Assembly (NCBI GenBank): GCA_002431395.1
Contig: DJEU01000040.1
Span: 1 to 64,000, forward strand
Length of the DNA: 64,000 bases
From: Lachnoclostridium sp. UBA5890
GTDB taxonomy: Bacteria > Bacillota > Clostridia > Lachnospirales > Lachnospiraceae
Direction of reading: 5' to 3'
Below are positions 25,093 through 35,800 of the stretch, one piece after another (the first letter of the stretch is position 1; every line of letters begins with the position of its first letter). Below the pieces are notes generated by a model. It saw only the letters and a program-made list of their open reading frames with translations. It made no database searches and was not told the origin of the DNA. The position numbers were made by a program, and so were the translations under genes.

Positions 25093-26298
25093 TTGAAGTT
25101 CGATAGGAAATATGTGAAATATATTGCAGCGGGTGTCCTTGCGGTAGGAATTATTGCAGTGCCGGTGAGTGCAGCGATGATTGCGACGGACCAGCCTTTG
25201 AGTGGTGCCGCTGTAGTGGTTGATGAATATTGTAATCAGGTGGCAAATGGAGCAGTGACGAGCGCAGCGGTTTCCGCAACACCGGAGCCGGCAGCAGAAG
25301 AGCCACAGCCGACAGCGGCGCCGGAAGAAACGAAAAAAAGTGATGAACATGTAAAATTAAATTTGAATTACAGTCGTCTTGGTGTGGCTACGAAAGTCGA
25401 TACGTATTTGAATGTACGTAAAAAGCCGTCTGAAAATTCAAAAATAGTTGGTAAAATGACAAAAAATGCCGGCTGTCACATTTACAAGATTAAAAAAGGA
25501 TGGGCAAAGATGGTTTCCGGAAATGTGACCGGATGGGTCAAAGCCAAATATCTTGTAACCGATGAAAAGGCAGAAAAGGCAGCTACTAAAGTGGGACGTG
25601 AATGCGTTGAGATTACAACCAATTCTCTTCGTGTACGTGCACTTCCGACGACAGATGCACCGATTTATTCGGTTGTTTCCGAGGGAGAAGAATTTGTTAT
25701 CCGCGAAAACAATCTGACGACAGAATTTGTAGAAAAAGTAATTAAAAAACAGAAAATATCCAAAGAGGCAATTAAACGTGCCGGTGGTATGGACGCTATC
25801 AATGCAGATCTTGCAAACTGGGTATGTGTTACAGTAGATGATGATTATGCTTTTGTAGCAAAAGAATTTGTCGAAGAGCAGTATTCTTTGAAGCGTGCCG
25901 TGAAAGTTGGTACGGTATCCGCAAATTCTTCCGATGGCGTATCCGAAGGACAGGCATCCATCGTAGAATATGCAAAACAGTTCCTTGGAAATCGTTATGT
26001 ATGGGGCGGTGCAAGTCTTACCCATGGTACAGACTGTTCCGGATTTACGATGAGCCTTTATGCAAAATATGGTCATTCCCTTCCACACAATGCCGCAGCA
26101 CAGGCTGGTGTGACCAGAAAAGTGTCTTCACCAAAACCGGGGGATTTGTTCTTCTACAGCAATGGAAGCCGAATCAACCATGTAGCGATGTATATTGGAA
26201 GTGGACTTGTTATCCATGCAAGTAACCCAAGTGATGGGATTAAGATTTCTAATGCGTACTATCGTCATCCGGTTAAGATCGGACGAGTTATGAATTAG
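25093..26298 (+). CDS. Secreted SH3-domain NlpC/P60 cell-wall hydrolase
   Basis: A 401-residue exported protein: signal peptide (Lys-rich start, YIAAGVLAVGIIAVPVSA), an Ala/Pro/Glu-rich linker (about 50-80), two bacterial SH3-like modules (TYLNVRKKPSENSKIVGKM and SLRVRALPTTDAPIYSV), then a C-terminal NlpC/P60 domain. The catalytic Cys315 is in GTDCSGF, His363 in INHVAMYIG and His375 in VIHASN. Such enzymes cut the D-Glu to diamino acid bond in peptidoglycan stems. The start is a TTG with CAGGAG upstream, driven by a perfect promoter. Confidence 0.92.
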   Translation: MKFDRKYVKYIAAGVLAVGIIAVPVSAAMIATDQPLSGAAVVVDEYCNQVANGAVTSAAVSATPEPAAEEPQPTAAPEETKKSDEHVKLNLNYSRLGVATKVDTYLNVRKKPSENSKIVGKMTKNAGCHIYKIKKGWAKMVSGNVTGWVKAKYLVTDEKAEKAATKVGRECVEITTNSLRVRALPTTDAPIYSVVSEGEEFVIRENNLTTEFVEKVIKKQKISKEAIKRAGGMDAINADLANWVCVTVDDDYAFVAKEFVEEQYSLKRAVKVGTVSANSSDGVSEGQASIVEYAKQFLGNRYVWGGASLTHGTDCSGFTMSLYAKYGHSLPHNAAAQAGVTRKVSSPKPGDLFFYSNGSRINHVAMYIGSGLVIHASNPSDGIKISNAYYRHPVKIGRVMN

Positions 26299-26367
26299 TC
26301 CTGAATAGTTACATGTATAAAAAGATCAAAAATGTTCACACTATAGATATCAGATTGGAGTGTTATT

Positions 26368-26955
26368 ATGAAAAGAAGATATCTATATGTGAGCATTTTT
26401 TTTGTATTTGGCATGTTACTTACGGTGTTTGCTTTTTACAGTTACCGTTCTTATAAAAATAGAAACAGTCAGCCGGCAAAAAGTCAGGTGAATCCGGTGG
26501 ATACCGTGAAGGAAATACGGACGAATACTTCCATGAAATACATTGTGGAAGTGTACGAAGGCGTGACCGGAGTTATTACCCGGGAAGAGTCTACGATGCC
26601 GGCAGAACTTGCCGGTAAAACAAGGGAAGAATTAGAGGCATATTTTGCCGCCTACAATGACGAGCATGAGGGAGAAACCGGAAAAGATATCCCACAGCAA
26701 AAAGAATTGATTTCGTTTTCGAAAGAGCAGATCGTGGTTCGGGAAAATTATTTGTCTGAGGAGACGATGACATTCTTTTTAAAAGAAGAAGAGGGACAGG
26801 TTGTCGTATATCATGAGGACCAGAAAACCCCGTATGAATATACAGGGATTTTGATCGATAATTTGCCGGAAGAAGAACAGCAGAAATTAAAAGAGGGATT
26901 TTTCGTGAAGAATGAGGAAGAATTGTATTCCATGCTGGAAAATTTTTCGAGTTGA
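26368..26955 (+). CDS. Membrane-anchored BofC C-terminal-domain-like protein
   Basis: A 195-residue protein with one N-terminal membrane segment (YVSIFFVFGMLLTVFAFYSY) and an outside region. IVEVYEGVTGVITREES and GILIDNLPEEEQQKLKEGF, ending ELYSMLENFSS, follow the pattern of the BofC C-terminal domain, known from the regulator of pro-sigmaK processing signalling in Bacillus. Many clostridia have such proteins without the N-terminal BofC domain. A sporulation role is an inference; it might also be a general envelope protein. Confidence 0.6.
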   Translation: MKRRYLYVSIFFVFGMLLTVFAFYSYRSYKNRNSQPAKSQVNPVDTVKEIRTNTSMKYIVEVYEGVTGVITREESTMPAELAGKTREELEAYFAAYNDEHEGETGKDIPQQKELISFSKEQIVVRENYLSEETMTFFLKEEEGQVVVYHEDQKTPYEYTGILIDNLPEEEQQKLKEGFFVKNEEELYSMLENFSS

Positions 26956-27026
26956 TGAAAAAGGTATCGCGTCAAAAGAGAAAATGTGATACAATGAAAT
27001 ATAATTACGTGAAAAGAAGAAAGGAA

Positions 27027-27069
27027 GTGGGCTGAAGCCCACGCAGGTCATCAAGCTGCGCTTGGTGAC
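27027..27069 (+). promoter_or_regulatory. Tandem hairpins in the leader of the flavoprotein gene
   Basis: GTGGGC-TGAA-GCCCAC (27027-27042) is followed four bases later by GTCATCAAGC-TGC-GCTTGGTGAC (27047-27069, one T-G pair). The ribosome site AAGGAGAGG follows directly. No T-run is present. The pair may control translation or RNA stability. Confidence 0.4.
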
Positions 27070-27093
27070 AAGGAGAGGAAAGCGAGGAAGATC

Positions 27094-28257
27094 ATGGAGG
27101 AGAAGTTTGATGTTGTTATAGCCGGTGCAGGTGCGTCGGGACTGATGTGCGCCTGGCAGTGCGGCAGACAGGGCAAAAAAGTTCTTGTGATTGAAAAAAA
27201 CGAAGCTGCCGGCAAGAAAATATTGGCTTCCGGCAACGGCAGATGCAATTTCAGCAATCTCCAGATGCGGACTTCCTGTTATCATGGCGACAAAGAAAAA
27301 ATCGGAAAAATATTAGAAGCATTTCCGGCGGATAAAGCAATTGAAATAATGGAAGAAATTGGAATTTATCATAAAGAGAGAGATGGATACCTCTATCCCT
27401 ATACCGGGCAGGCAGTTACCGTACGTGATTTTCTGGTCAATGCCTGCAAACGGAGCGGTGTGCAGTTCCTTTTTGAGACGAAAGTGGCAAAAGTGGTACA
27501 TAAAAATAACGAATTTACAATTTGTGTAAAGGGCGGTGTGAAGGTAAAAGCGGATGCGCTTGTGCTGGCGTGTGGAGGAAAGGCCAATAAACCCTGTGGA
27601 GGAGATGGCAGTGGTTATCTGCTGGCACGGAGTTTGGGACATCAGGTGACGAAACTGTATCCGGCATTGACGGGATTAAAGGCCGAAGGTGCCGAGTGGG
27701 AGATGCTTGCCGGAGTGCGGATGCCGGGAGAAGTTTCTCTTTGGATCGATGGGAAAAAGGTGGCAGACGAGAGGGGAGAGATTCAGATTGTCAAAGATGG
27801 AATTTCCGGAATACCGGTATTTCAACTTTGCTCGCAGGCGGCTGCGGCTTTGGATGCAGGCAGTCAGGTGACTTGTAAACTTGATTTTCTGCCCGATTGG
27901 GATGAGGAAAAAGTACAACAATGGATGGAAAAATATGGCGATGAATATTTGCAGGGCATTGTTCATAAAAAATGGGTAAAGGTGTTGGAAAAGAAGAAAA
28001 ATCTAGCCGAATTGTTAAAGCATTATCCGGTAAAGATCACAGATACCTTCGGGATGGAACGCGCTCAGGTGACGGCGGGCGGTGTGCCGCTGTCCGAAGT
28101 ATATATTCCGTCGATGGAGTCGAAAAAAATGAAAAATTTGTATCTGACCGGGGAATTGCTTGATGTAGATGGAATTTGTGGAGGATATAATCTGCATTTT
28201 GCATGGGCGACAGGGGTTCTGTGTGCCCGTCAGATTGCGGCAGATCAGGAGGCATAA
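27094..28257 (+). CDS. HI0933-family flavoprotein (NAD(P)/FAD-dependent oxidoreductase)
   Basis: A 387-residue FAD protein. The Rossmann motif VVIAGAGASGLMCAWQCGRQ starts at residue 5, followed by the family signature GKKILASGNGRCNFSN and the C-terminal GELLDVDGICGGYNLHFAWA. The family is widespread and its substrate is unknown. The next gene, another flavoprotein, starts one base after its stop. Confidence 0.85.
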   Translation: MEEKFDVVIAGAGASGLMCAWQCGRQGKKVLVIEKNEAAGKKILASGNGRCNFSNLQMRTSCYHGDKEKIGKILEAFPADKAIEIMEEIGIYHKERDGYLYPYTGQAVTVRDFLVNACKRSGVQFLFETKVAKVVHKNNEFTICVKGGVKVKADALVLACGGKANKPCGGDGSGYLLARSLGHQVTKLYPALTGLKAEGAEWEMLAGVRMPGEVSLWIDGKKVADERGEIQIVKDGISGIPVFQLCSQAAAALDAGSQVTCKLDFLPDWDEEKVQQWMEKYGDEYLQGIVHKKWVKVLEKKKNLAELLKHYPVKITDTFGMERAQVTAGGVPLSEVYIPSMESKKMKNLYLTGELLDVDGICGGYNLHFAWATGVLCARQIAADQEA

Positions 28258-28258
28258 A

Positions 28259-29872
28259 ATGTTACAGTATCGACAATGTAAAATCGATTATCGCAAAGAT
28301 AATAAGAAAGAAATACAGAAAAAACTGGCGGCAAAATTACATATCAGACCGGAAGAAATAACCGATCTGCAAATTGTCAAAAAGAGCATAGATGCGAGGA
28401 AGAAACCGGATATTTTTTGCAATTATACGATTGCATTTTCCGCCAAAAGCGAAGATGAGATTTTAAAGCATAATAGAAAAAATAAGAACTTGTCAAAATA
28501 TGAACCGGAGCATTCGCTGGCAGAAGAAATCCAGGGATTTCAGGTGAAAGAGCCGGAGAAACGGATCGTTATCGTTGGCGCGGGCCCCGCAGGTTTATTG
28601 TGTGCTTATTTTTTGGCTTCTTGCGGGTACAAGCCGATTTTGATCGAACGCGGCGGCCCGATGATGGAGCGGATGCAGAAAGTGGCTCATTTTTGGAAGA
28701 GCGGCGAACTCGATCCCCAGACCAACGTTTCCTTCGGAGAGGGCGGAGCCGGTACATTTTCGGATGGAAAACTCAATACCGGAGTAAAAGATAAAACGGG
28801 AAAGCGAAAATTCATTCTGGATACGTTTATTGCACACGGGGCACCGGAAGAAATTCGGTATCAGGCAAAGCCGCATATTGGAACGGATAAACTTCGCGGA
28901 GTGATTCAATCTATGCGGGAAGAGATGGAAGAAATGGGAGTTACGTATTGTTTCCATACCCAATTTATGGAAATTAAGAAAGCAAATGGAAAGGTAGAGG
29001 AAGTTGTTGTAAAAGACGAGTTAGGGCAGCAAAAAGAAATCCCTTGCGATGCCTGTGTTCTTGCCATCGGTCATAGTGCCAGAGATACGTTCCAGGCATT
29101 GAAAGAACAGAACATTCCGATGGAGGCAAAGCCGTTTGCAGTCGGAGTGCGCGTGGAGCATCGGCAGGATACGATCAATCTGAGTCAATACGGAACATTG
29201 GATGACCGTCTGCCGGCGGCAGATTATAAATTGACGGGAAGAACGTCGGATGACCGGGGAGTTTACAGTTTTTGTATGTGCCCGGGCGGTTACGTCGTAA
29301 ATGCTTCTTCGGAACCGGGATTTACGGTTGTAAATGGAATGAGCAATCATGGCAGAGATTCCGAAAATGCCAATAGTGCGATCGTGGTATCCGTAACACC
29401 GGAGGATTATCCGGGAGACGATGTGCTGGCGGGGGTCGAATTTCAGCGGGCATTGGAAAAGAAAACATTTGAACTTGGCAGAGGAAAAATTCCCGTTCAA
29501 AGATTGGAAGACTTTTGTGCAGATCGAAAAACGGAAGACTTTGGAAAAATTCATCCGTGTACCAAAGGAGAAGTTGGAAAAGAAAACTTGAAAAATATAT
29601 TGCCCCCAGCGATTTCTAATGGTATTATGGAAGGGATGGAGCAGTTTGGCAGAAAAATCAAAGGGTTTGATGATGGAGACACACTGCTTCTGGGGACAGA
29701 GACCAGGACATCATCGCCGGTACGCATATTGCGCGGAGATACCTTTATGTCGCCTGTCTGCGAGGGGCTTTATCCATGCGGAGAAGGTGCCGGGTATGCC
29801 GGTGGAATCATGTCGGCAGCGATGGATGGTCTGCGTGTCGCACTTGCGATCGCGAGAGAAAGGAAAGAATGA
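28259..29872 (+). CDS. FAD-dependent dehydrogenase of the COG2509 type
   Basis: A 537-residue protein. A small N-terminal domain (residues 1-85, about KKSIDARKKPDIFCNYTI) precedes the FAD-binding IVIVGAGPAGLLCAYFLA near residue 103. VSFGEGGAGTFSDGKLNTG and the C-terminal GEGAGYAGGIMSAAMDGLR are family blocks. The chemistry is not established. The ATG at 28259 follows the previous stop by one base and uses AGGAGG of its 3' end; a longer open frame upstream is only the overlap with that gene. The stop overlaps the proB start. Confidence 0.85.
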   Translation: MLQYRQCKIDYRKDNKKEIQKKLAAKLHIRPEEITDLQIVKKSIDARKKPDIFCNYTIAFSAKSEDEILKHNRKNKNLSKYEPEHSLAEEIQGFQVKEPEKRIVIVGAGPAGLLCAYFLASCGYKPILIERGGPMMERMQKVAHFWKSGELDPQTNVSFGEGGAGTFSDGKLNTGVKDKTGKRKFILDTFIAHGAPEEIRYQAKPHIGTDKLRGVIQSMREEMEEMGVTYCFHTQFMEIKKANGKVEEVVVKDELGQQKEIPCDACVLAIGHSARDTFQALKEQNIPMEAKPFAVGVRVEHRQDTINLSQYGTLDDRLPAADYKLTGRTSDDRGVYSFCMCPGGYVVNASSEPGFTVVNGMSNHGRDSENANSAIVVSVTPEDYPGDDVLAGVEFQRALEKKTFELGRGKIPVQRLEDFCADRKTEDFGKIHPCTKGEVGKENLKNILPPAISNGIMEGMEQFGRKIKGFDDGDTLLLGTETRTSSPVRILRGDTFMSPVCEGLYPCGEGAGYAGGIMSAAMDGLRVALAIARERKE

Positions 29873-30705
29873 TGAGAGAAGCATTTAAGGATAAAAAACG
29901 AATTGTATTTAAAGTGGGAAGTTCAACGATCACACACGAGGAGACCGGAGGACTTGACCTTGTAAAATTGGAAAAATTTGTGCGTATTTTGACCGACCTG
30001 CACAATCAGGGGAAAGATATTATCGTGGTATCTTCCGGTGCGATCGCGGTCGGACGGAAAGCACTTGGACTTACCAAGCGGCCCGATACGACAAGTTTGA
30101 AACAGGCTTGTGCGGCGATCGGACAGAGTCGTCTGATGACCGTATACCAGAAATTATTTTCCGAATACAATCAGTATACGGCACAGATTCTTATGACAAA
30201 ATTTACCATTGAAAATGACACGAGCCGTCACAATGCACGCAATACGTTCGAGGAATTATTGTCGTTAGGCGCGATTCCTATCGTAAATGAAAACGATACG
30301 GTGGCGATCGATGAGATCGAATTTGGTGACAATGATACCCTCTCAGCTGTCGTTGCTGCAATCGCCGGAGCAGATATGCTTGTACTGCTCAGCGATATTG
30401 ACGGGCTTTACACGGATGATCCGAACCGGAATCCGGAAGCGGAACTCATTCCTTATGTGGAGCGGATCAGCGACGAAATGATCGAGATGGCGAAGGGACC
30501 CACAACGTCGTTTGGTACAGGCGGCATGAGTTCAAAGATCTCGGCAGCCGGTATTGCCAACGATGCAGGTGCCGATATGGCGATCATCAATGGAGACAAT
30601 ATGGAAAATATCCTGACCCTTATGGAAGGAAAAAACATCGGTACGGTATTTAAAGAACACCGCACCAGACATTTTCACTTAAAAGAATATTTGAATCGGA
30701 GATAG
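29872..30705 (+). CDS. proB: Glutamate 5-kinase
   Basis: A 277-residue amino acid kinase that phosphorylates glutamate in the first step of proline synthesis. IVFKVGSSTIT begins the fold, VVSSGAIAVGRKALGL and IPIVNENDTVAIDEIEFGDND are substrate and nucleotide blocks, and FGTGGMSSKISAA is the conserved C-terminal loop. The C-terminal PUA domain of longer ProB enzymes is missing, as in many Firmicutes. ATGATG offers starts at 29869 and 29872. proA follows three genes later. Confidence 0.93.
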   Translation: MREAFKDKKRIVFKVGSSTITHEETGGLDLVKLEKFVRILTDLHNQGKDIIVVSSGAIAVGRKALGLTKRPDTTSLKQACAAIGQSRLMTVYQKLFSEYNQYTAQILMTKFTIENDTSRHNARNTFEELLSLGAIPIVNENDTVAIDEIEFGDNDTLSAVVAAIAGADMLVLLSDIDGLYTDDPNRNPEAELIPYVERISDEMIEMAKGPTTSFGTGGMSSKISAAGIANDAGADMAIINGDNMENILTLMEGKNIGTVFKEHRTRHFHLKEYLNRR

Positions 30706-30711
30706 GAGATT

Positions 30712-30939
30712 ATGGACGAAAAAAAGATTGCGAGAATCAATGAATTATATAAAAAGGAAAAAGCGGGAACATTGACAGAAGAAGAGGCGAAAGAACAGGC
30801 ACTTCTGCGTGCGGAATACATTGAATCCGTGAGAAATAACCTGCGCGCGAGCCTTGCCAATGTGTCGATTCAGGAAAAAGATGGAAGTATCCATCCGCTC
30901 AGATCGAAAAAAGCGGTTGAAGTGAGGGACGAAAAATAA
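30712..30939 (+). CDS. DUF896 family protein
   Basis: A 75-residue charged, helical protein. IARINELYKKEKAGTLTEEE and EQALLRAEYIESVRNNLR are the two-helix hallmark of the YnzC/DUF896 family. Function is unknown; a Bacillus homologue is in the SOS-linked yneA operon. It lies six bases after proB and shares its stop/start (ATAATG) with the next gene. Confidence 0.85.
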   Translation: MDEKKIARINELYKKEKAGTLTEEEAKEQALLRAEYIESVRNNLRASLANVSIQEKDGSIHPLRSKKAVEVRDEK

Positions 30940-31541
30940 TGATCAGTAAGGAAAAAGTGAGAAAAAAAGCAGTGGAAGCAAGAGATTCCATTGATGAAGA
31001 AAGTCGACAACAAAAATCGGAAGAAATTGTAAAAAAGGTTTTGGCGGCAGACTGGTTTAAAGAGGCAGATATTGTACTGTCATATCATGCGTTCCGCTCG
31101 GAAGTGAAAGTCGATACGCTAAATCAGGCGGTACTTGCGCAAGGTAAGAAATTGTATCTGCCAAAAACTTATGTGAAAGAAAAACAGATACGTTTTTTTG
31201 AAATTACAGATCTTTCGAAATTAAAACGTGGTTATCAGAAAATATGGGAGCCAACCGGGGAAGAGCCGGAATTTTCTTTTAAGACGATAAAAGAAGAGCA
31301 GAAAAAAGTGCTTATGATCATGCCCGGAACGGCTTACGATGCCAGAGGGCACCGGATGGGATATGGTGGCGGTTATTATGATCGTTATCTGAATGAACAT
31401 GAGGCAGAATGGAAAACAATCGATTTTATGACGGCTTTTGCTGCCTTTTCCGAACAGAAAATGATTTTGATCCCCGGGGATCGCTGTGACGTGAAACCCG
31501 ATGTGATCGTGACAGAAAAAGAAATTATGCAGCGAAAATAA
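30939..31541 (+). CDS. 5-formyltetrahydrofolate cyclo-ligase
   Basis: A 200-residue ATP-dependent enzyme that converts 5-formyl-THF to 5,10-methenyl-THF. The C-terminal MPGTAYDARGHRMGYGGGYY motif binds ATP phosphates. The N-terminal helix ISKEKVRKKAVEARDSI is also typical. The ATG overlaps the preceding stop. Its position between proB and proA is probably co-transcription of convenience. Confidence 0.9.
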   Translation: MISKEKVRKKAVEARDSIDEESRQQKSEEIVKKVLAADWFKEADIVLSYHAFRSEVKVDTLNQAVLAQGKKLYLPKTYVKEKQIRFFEITDLSKLKRGYQKIWEPTGEEPEFSFKTIKEEQKKVLMIMPGTAYDARGHRMGYGGGYYDRYLNEHEAEWKTIDFMTAFAAFSEQKMILIPGDRCDVKPDVIVTEKEIMQRK

Positions 31542-31567
31542 TTTAAAAATAGAAAGGAAACACGGAT

Positions 31568-32812
31568 ATGACATTAAATGAAATTGGCGCAGCAGCAAAG
31601 CAGGCTTCGGTTCTTATGAACCGTATGACGGTAACAGAAAAAAATAAAGGACTTTCGGCGGTAGCTAAGGCATTAACGGCGAAAACAGAGTACATATTAG
31701 CTGCAAATGCTCAGGATATTGAGGCGGCAAAGAAAAATCATATGTCGGAGGCACTGCTTGACCGGCTTCGTCTGACCGAAGACCGGATTGAAGGAATGGC
31801 AGAGGGAATCCGTCAGGTCGTTGCCTTGACAGACCCGGTAGGCGAAGTGATTTCCATGAAAACGACACCAAGTGGACTGCAGATCGGACAGAAACGTGTA
31901 CCGATGGGAGTTATCGGAATCATTTATGAATCTCGCCCAAATGTGACAGCGGACGCATTTGCGCTCTGCTTTAAGACAGGAAATGCAGTCATTCTTCGCG
32001 GTGGCAGCGATGCGATCCACTCGAATCTGGCAATCTGCAATGTAATCCGTGAGGCACTCGACGCAGTCGGTTTGCCGGCAGATGCCATTCAGGTATTGGA
32101 AGATACTTCCAGAGAGACGGCGCAGGAATTTATGCGTCTTAACCAGTACATGGATCTGCTTATCCCACGAGGTGGTGCAGGCTTGATTCGCACGGTAGTG
32201 GAAAAGAGTACCGTTCCGGTCATTGAGACGGGAACCGGGAACTGCCACGTCTATGTCGATGAGACAGCAGATATTGAGATGGCGGTCAATATCATTGTAA
32301 ATGCAAAGACACAGCGTCTCGGTGTCTGCAATGCCTGTGAATCCCTGGTGATTCACGAAGCCATCGCGGAAAAGGCCATTCCGGAAATCTGCAAAGCATT
32401 GTATGCTCATGATGTTGAGATCCGCGGGGATGAAATCTCGCAAAAATACGATGCGAAGATCGTGCCTGCGACAGAGGAAGATTATGGAAAAGAATATCTT
32501 GACCGCATCATTTCCATGAAGGTGGTTCCGGACATTGATGCGGCAATTGCACATATTAATAAGTATAATACGGGACACTCAGAATCTATCATTACAAAGG
32601 ATTATGAAAGTTCCATGCGCTTTTTAAACGAGATTGATGCAGCGGCGGTTTATGTCAATGCATCGACACGTTTTACCGATGGATTTGAGTTTGGGTTTGG
32701 CGCAGAAATAGGAATCAGTACTCAGAAACTGCATGCCAGAGGACCAATGGGACTTTTGGCACTTACCAGCACCAAATATATCATTTTGGGAAATGGGCAG
32801 ATTCGGAAATAA
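31568..32812 (+). CDS. proA: Glutamate-5-semialdehyde dehydrogenase (gamma-glutamyl phosphate reductase)
   Basis: A 414-residue NADPH-dependent enzyme, second step of proline synthesis. The aldehyde dehydrogenase fold shows MGVIGIIYESRPNVTADAFA and GNAVILRGGSDAIHSN for cofactor binding, and the catalytic cysteine is in RLGVCNACESLVIH. FGFGAEIGISTQKLHARGPM is the C-terminal signature. AGAAAGG precedes the ATG. Confidence 0.95.
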   Translation: MTLNEIGAAAKQASVLMNRMTVTEKNKGLSAVAKALTAKTEYILAANAQDIEAAKKNHMSEALLDRLRLTEDRIEGMAEGIRQVVALTDPVGEVISMKTTPSGLQIGQKRVPMGVIGIIYESRPNVTADAFALCFKTGNAVILRGGSDAIHSNLAICNVIREALDAVGLPADAIQVLEDTSRETAQEFMRLNQYMDLLIPRGGAGLIRTVVEKSTVPVIETGTGNCHVYVDETADIEMAVNIIVNAKTQRLGVCNACESLVIHEAIAEKAIPEICKALYAHDVEIRGDEISQKYDAKIVPATEEDYGKEYLDRIISMKVVPDIDAAIAHINKYNTGHSESIITKDYESSMRFLNEIDAAAVYVNASTRFTDGFEFGFGAEIGISTQKLHARGPMGLLALTSTKYIILGNGQIRK

Positions 32813-32840
32813 ATAATTTACTGAAAATAGGAGGAGCATT

Positions 32841-35800
32841 ATGAAAAAATCAAAAGTATTAACTATGGTCTTGACGACAGCTCTTCTTGCCGGAATGATT
32901 ATGCCGGCAGGAGAGGAAACTCAGGCGGCAAAGAAACCAAGATTATCTTCTAAGAGCATTACGCTTAAAGTTGGACAATCAAAGACGTTAAAGGTAAAGA
33001 AAAAGGTAAAAAAAGCTAAAATTTCCTGGAAATCAAAAAACAAAAAGATTGCCGTTGTTTCAAAAAAAGGGAAAGTAACGGCAAAGAAAGTTGGTACTAC
33101 AAAAGTAGTATGTAAGGTAAAAAAAGGAAAGAAAAAATTCACTTTAACTTGTAAAGTGACAGTAAAGAAAACAACCACACCGAAGGTAGTACCTACGACA
33201 CCGGCAGTGCCAACCATACCGGCAGTTGTGCCTACGCAGCCGGCGGTACCGACGGGAATACCAACCCCGACCCCGACGCCTGCCGTTACCTATCATCCAA
33301 ATTGGCCAAGTACCTATAAGGATGATTATAAGCCTCTTAAATCTCTGGCAAAGACGTTTAAAGTCGGAAGTGCAATTGCCGGAAAAGCAGAAGAATATGC
33401 GGCTATCTATGATCAGGATATGTCTGGAATCCTGCAAAAACATTATAATAGCACGACATTTACGAATCTGATGAAACCAGTCTTTTTGCTTGATCAGGAA
33501 GGGTGTCAGAAGAGCAGTGATGGAATGCCGGCAGTAACATTTGAATCCTGTAAAAAGGAACTGCAATTCTGTCAGGATACGGGGATTTCCCTGCGTGCGC
33601 ATGTGCTTGTGTGGTACAATCAGACACCGGACTGGTTTTTCCGTGAAAACTATGATGAGGATGGAAAACTAGTAAGTAAAGCGGTGATGAAGCAGCGCAT
33701 GGAAAGTTATATCAAGCAGGTTGTCACTTATGTACAGACCAATTATCCGGGTGTTGTTTATTGTTGGGATGTTGTAAATGAGGCTGTAGAAGAAGATGGA
33801 TCTATCCGTAAAAACAACAATAACTGGTATGACGTATATTCCGAAGGAAATGAGGAGTATGCGGAGTACGAGTATGTGAAAGATGCCTTTATCTATGCGA
33901 AAAAGTATGTAGAACCGGGTGTGGCACTTGTATACAATGATTATAACACGTTCAAACCGGAAAAGAGAAAAGGAATTCTAGACCTGGTAAATTATGTGAA
34001 TGCAGATGAAAAACTCATTGATACGGTTGGAATGCAGTGCCCAATCCTTCCAAATTGGCCGGAAGTAAAAGGAAATGATGAACTTGACCGGGATGTGGAT
34101 GCATGTATGGAATATGCATTGGAGGATTTTGGCAAAGCTGGATTGGATGTAATGATTACAGAACTTTGTGTCCGTACAGAGGGAAGCAATACAAAAGAGG
34201 AAATGATTCATCAGGCAGAGCGTTACCATGACCTTTATCAGCTCTTTGTTGACATGGACAAAGAAAATGGCGGTCCGGTTCAGATTACGAGTGTAACCAC
34301 GTTTGGTATTTCGGATTCGTACCGTTTGTATGATCAGGACAGCTGGCGGGAAGGCGACCAGGATCGTTACGCATGGCTGTTTGACTACAATTGCAAAGCA
34401 AAACTTGCGTTTAAGACCGTCTATAATGTTTTTGCAAAAAAAGCCGGTGTAGAAACCGTGGAAGAAACCTACGAGGAACCGGAAAAGACGGATCCAAAGC
34501 CGGATAACAAAGAATACTGCCGTGTGGAAGGTGTGGCAAAGACAAAAAATGGAATATTGTTGGCGGATACAATGGTTACGCTGATTAATGAGACAAGCGG
34601 TGTGTACAAGGATGTCCAGACAGACAGTGAGGGAAAATTTTCAACGACCATACTGTCGGGAACTTATGACTATATTTATGCTTGTGGCATCGGAGAGTTT
34701 AATCCGGTTACTATTACTAAAAATGGAGATGAAGCAACACAGATCGAATTGATTACAAATAGAAACTATTATTGGATGTTTGTCAAAATCTGCCTGCCGG
34801 ATGGGACGCCAATTGAAAATGAGTTGTTTGAATTATACTATAATGAAAGCGAAGAATCCTACAACTTGTTTACAGATGACAATGGTATTCTTATGCGCCT
34901 TTGTCCGGAAGGTAAGGCGAGGTTATGTATCGACACACAGGCAAATAATGAATTTATTAATATTGATATAAGCAAAAATATTGGAACAGAAGAAAATCCA
35001 GAAGAGATTAGATTGAATGAGAATCTGTATAAAGTGTCGATACTGCTTGATAATAAAACACTTGGCTTATCACGGAAGGCGGCAAGTGTGAGTTTCGTTG
35101 AAAGTGGAGGGGCAGCTCATACTTTCATAGACCAAAGCAATGAGGATGAAAATGTAAAACAATACTATAGATATATTCCGGCAGGAACGTATCGAGTTTA
35201 TGCGACATGTTACGATTTTGATTCTGAGACTGACAAATCAAAACGTTATTTTCTGGGAACGGTAAATATTTCTGAAAATAGTGAATTGGATTATACCAAA
35301 GTGAAAGTTCATAAACTGGAGTTTAACTTGGATAATGAGGAAGACTATCAGTTGAAATTGAGGGATTGGTGGATTTATCCGAAATATTCGGACTACTATG
35401 TGGTTCCAATGAAGGATAGACTGAAAGGGGAGTATATTGTTTATGAGCGGGACGAAGAAGGTGAAAAGAAAAAAGTATCTGCCTGCTATATTGTGGATCA
35501 GGAACTGGAGATTGAAGAATCTGCACCTGAGACAGTAGAAGTAGAACTTACACCTATTCCGTATGAATTTCCTCAAATAAAAACAGATAAGCCGGTTAAA
35601 ACTTCGACGGAAACAATTTATAATACACCATTTGGCTCATATTACAAATTTGTGCCGGAAACAGATGGAACTTATACCATTTCCTTAGATGCAGGACAAT
35701 ATACGGAGGATATGAAAAGTTTTGCAATGGATTTGGATATCTGTAATGAAGCAATGGATATCATTGATGAGCAAAGTTATTATTGGGATGCATTGGGAAG

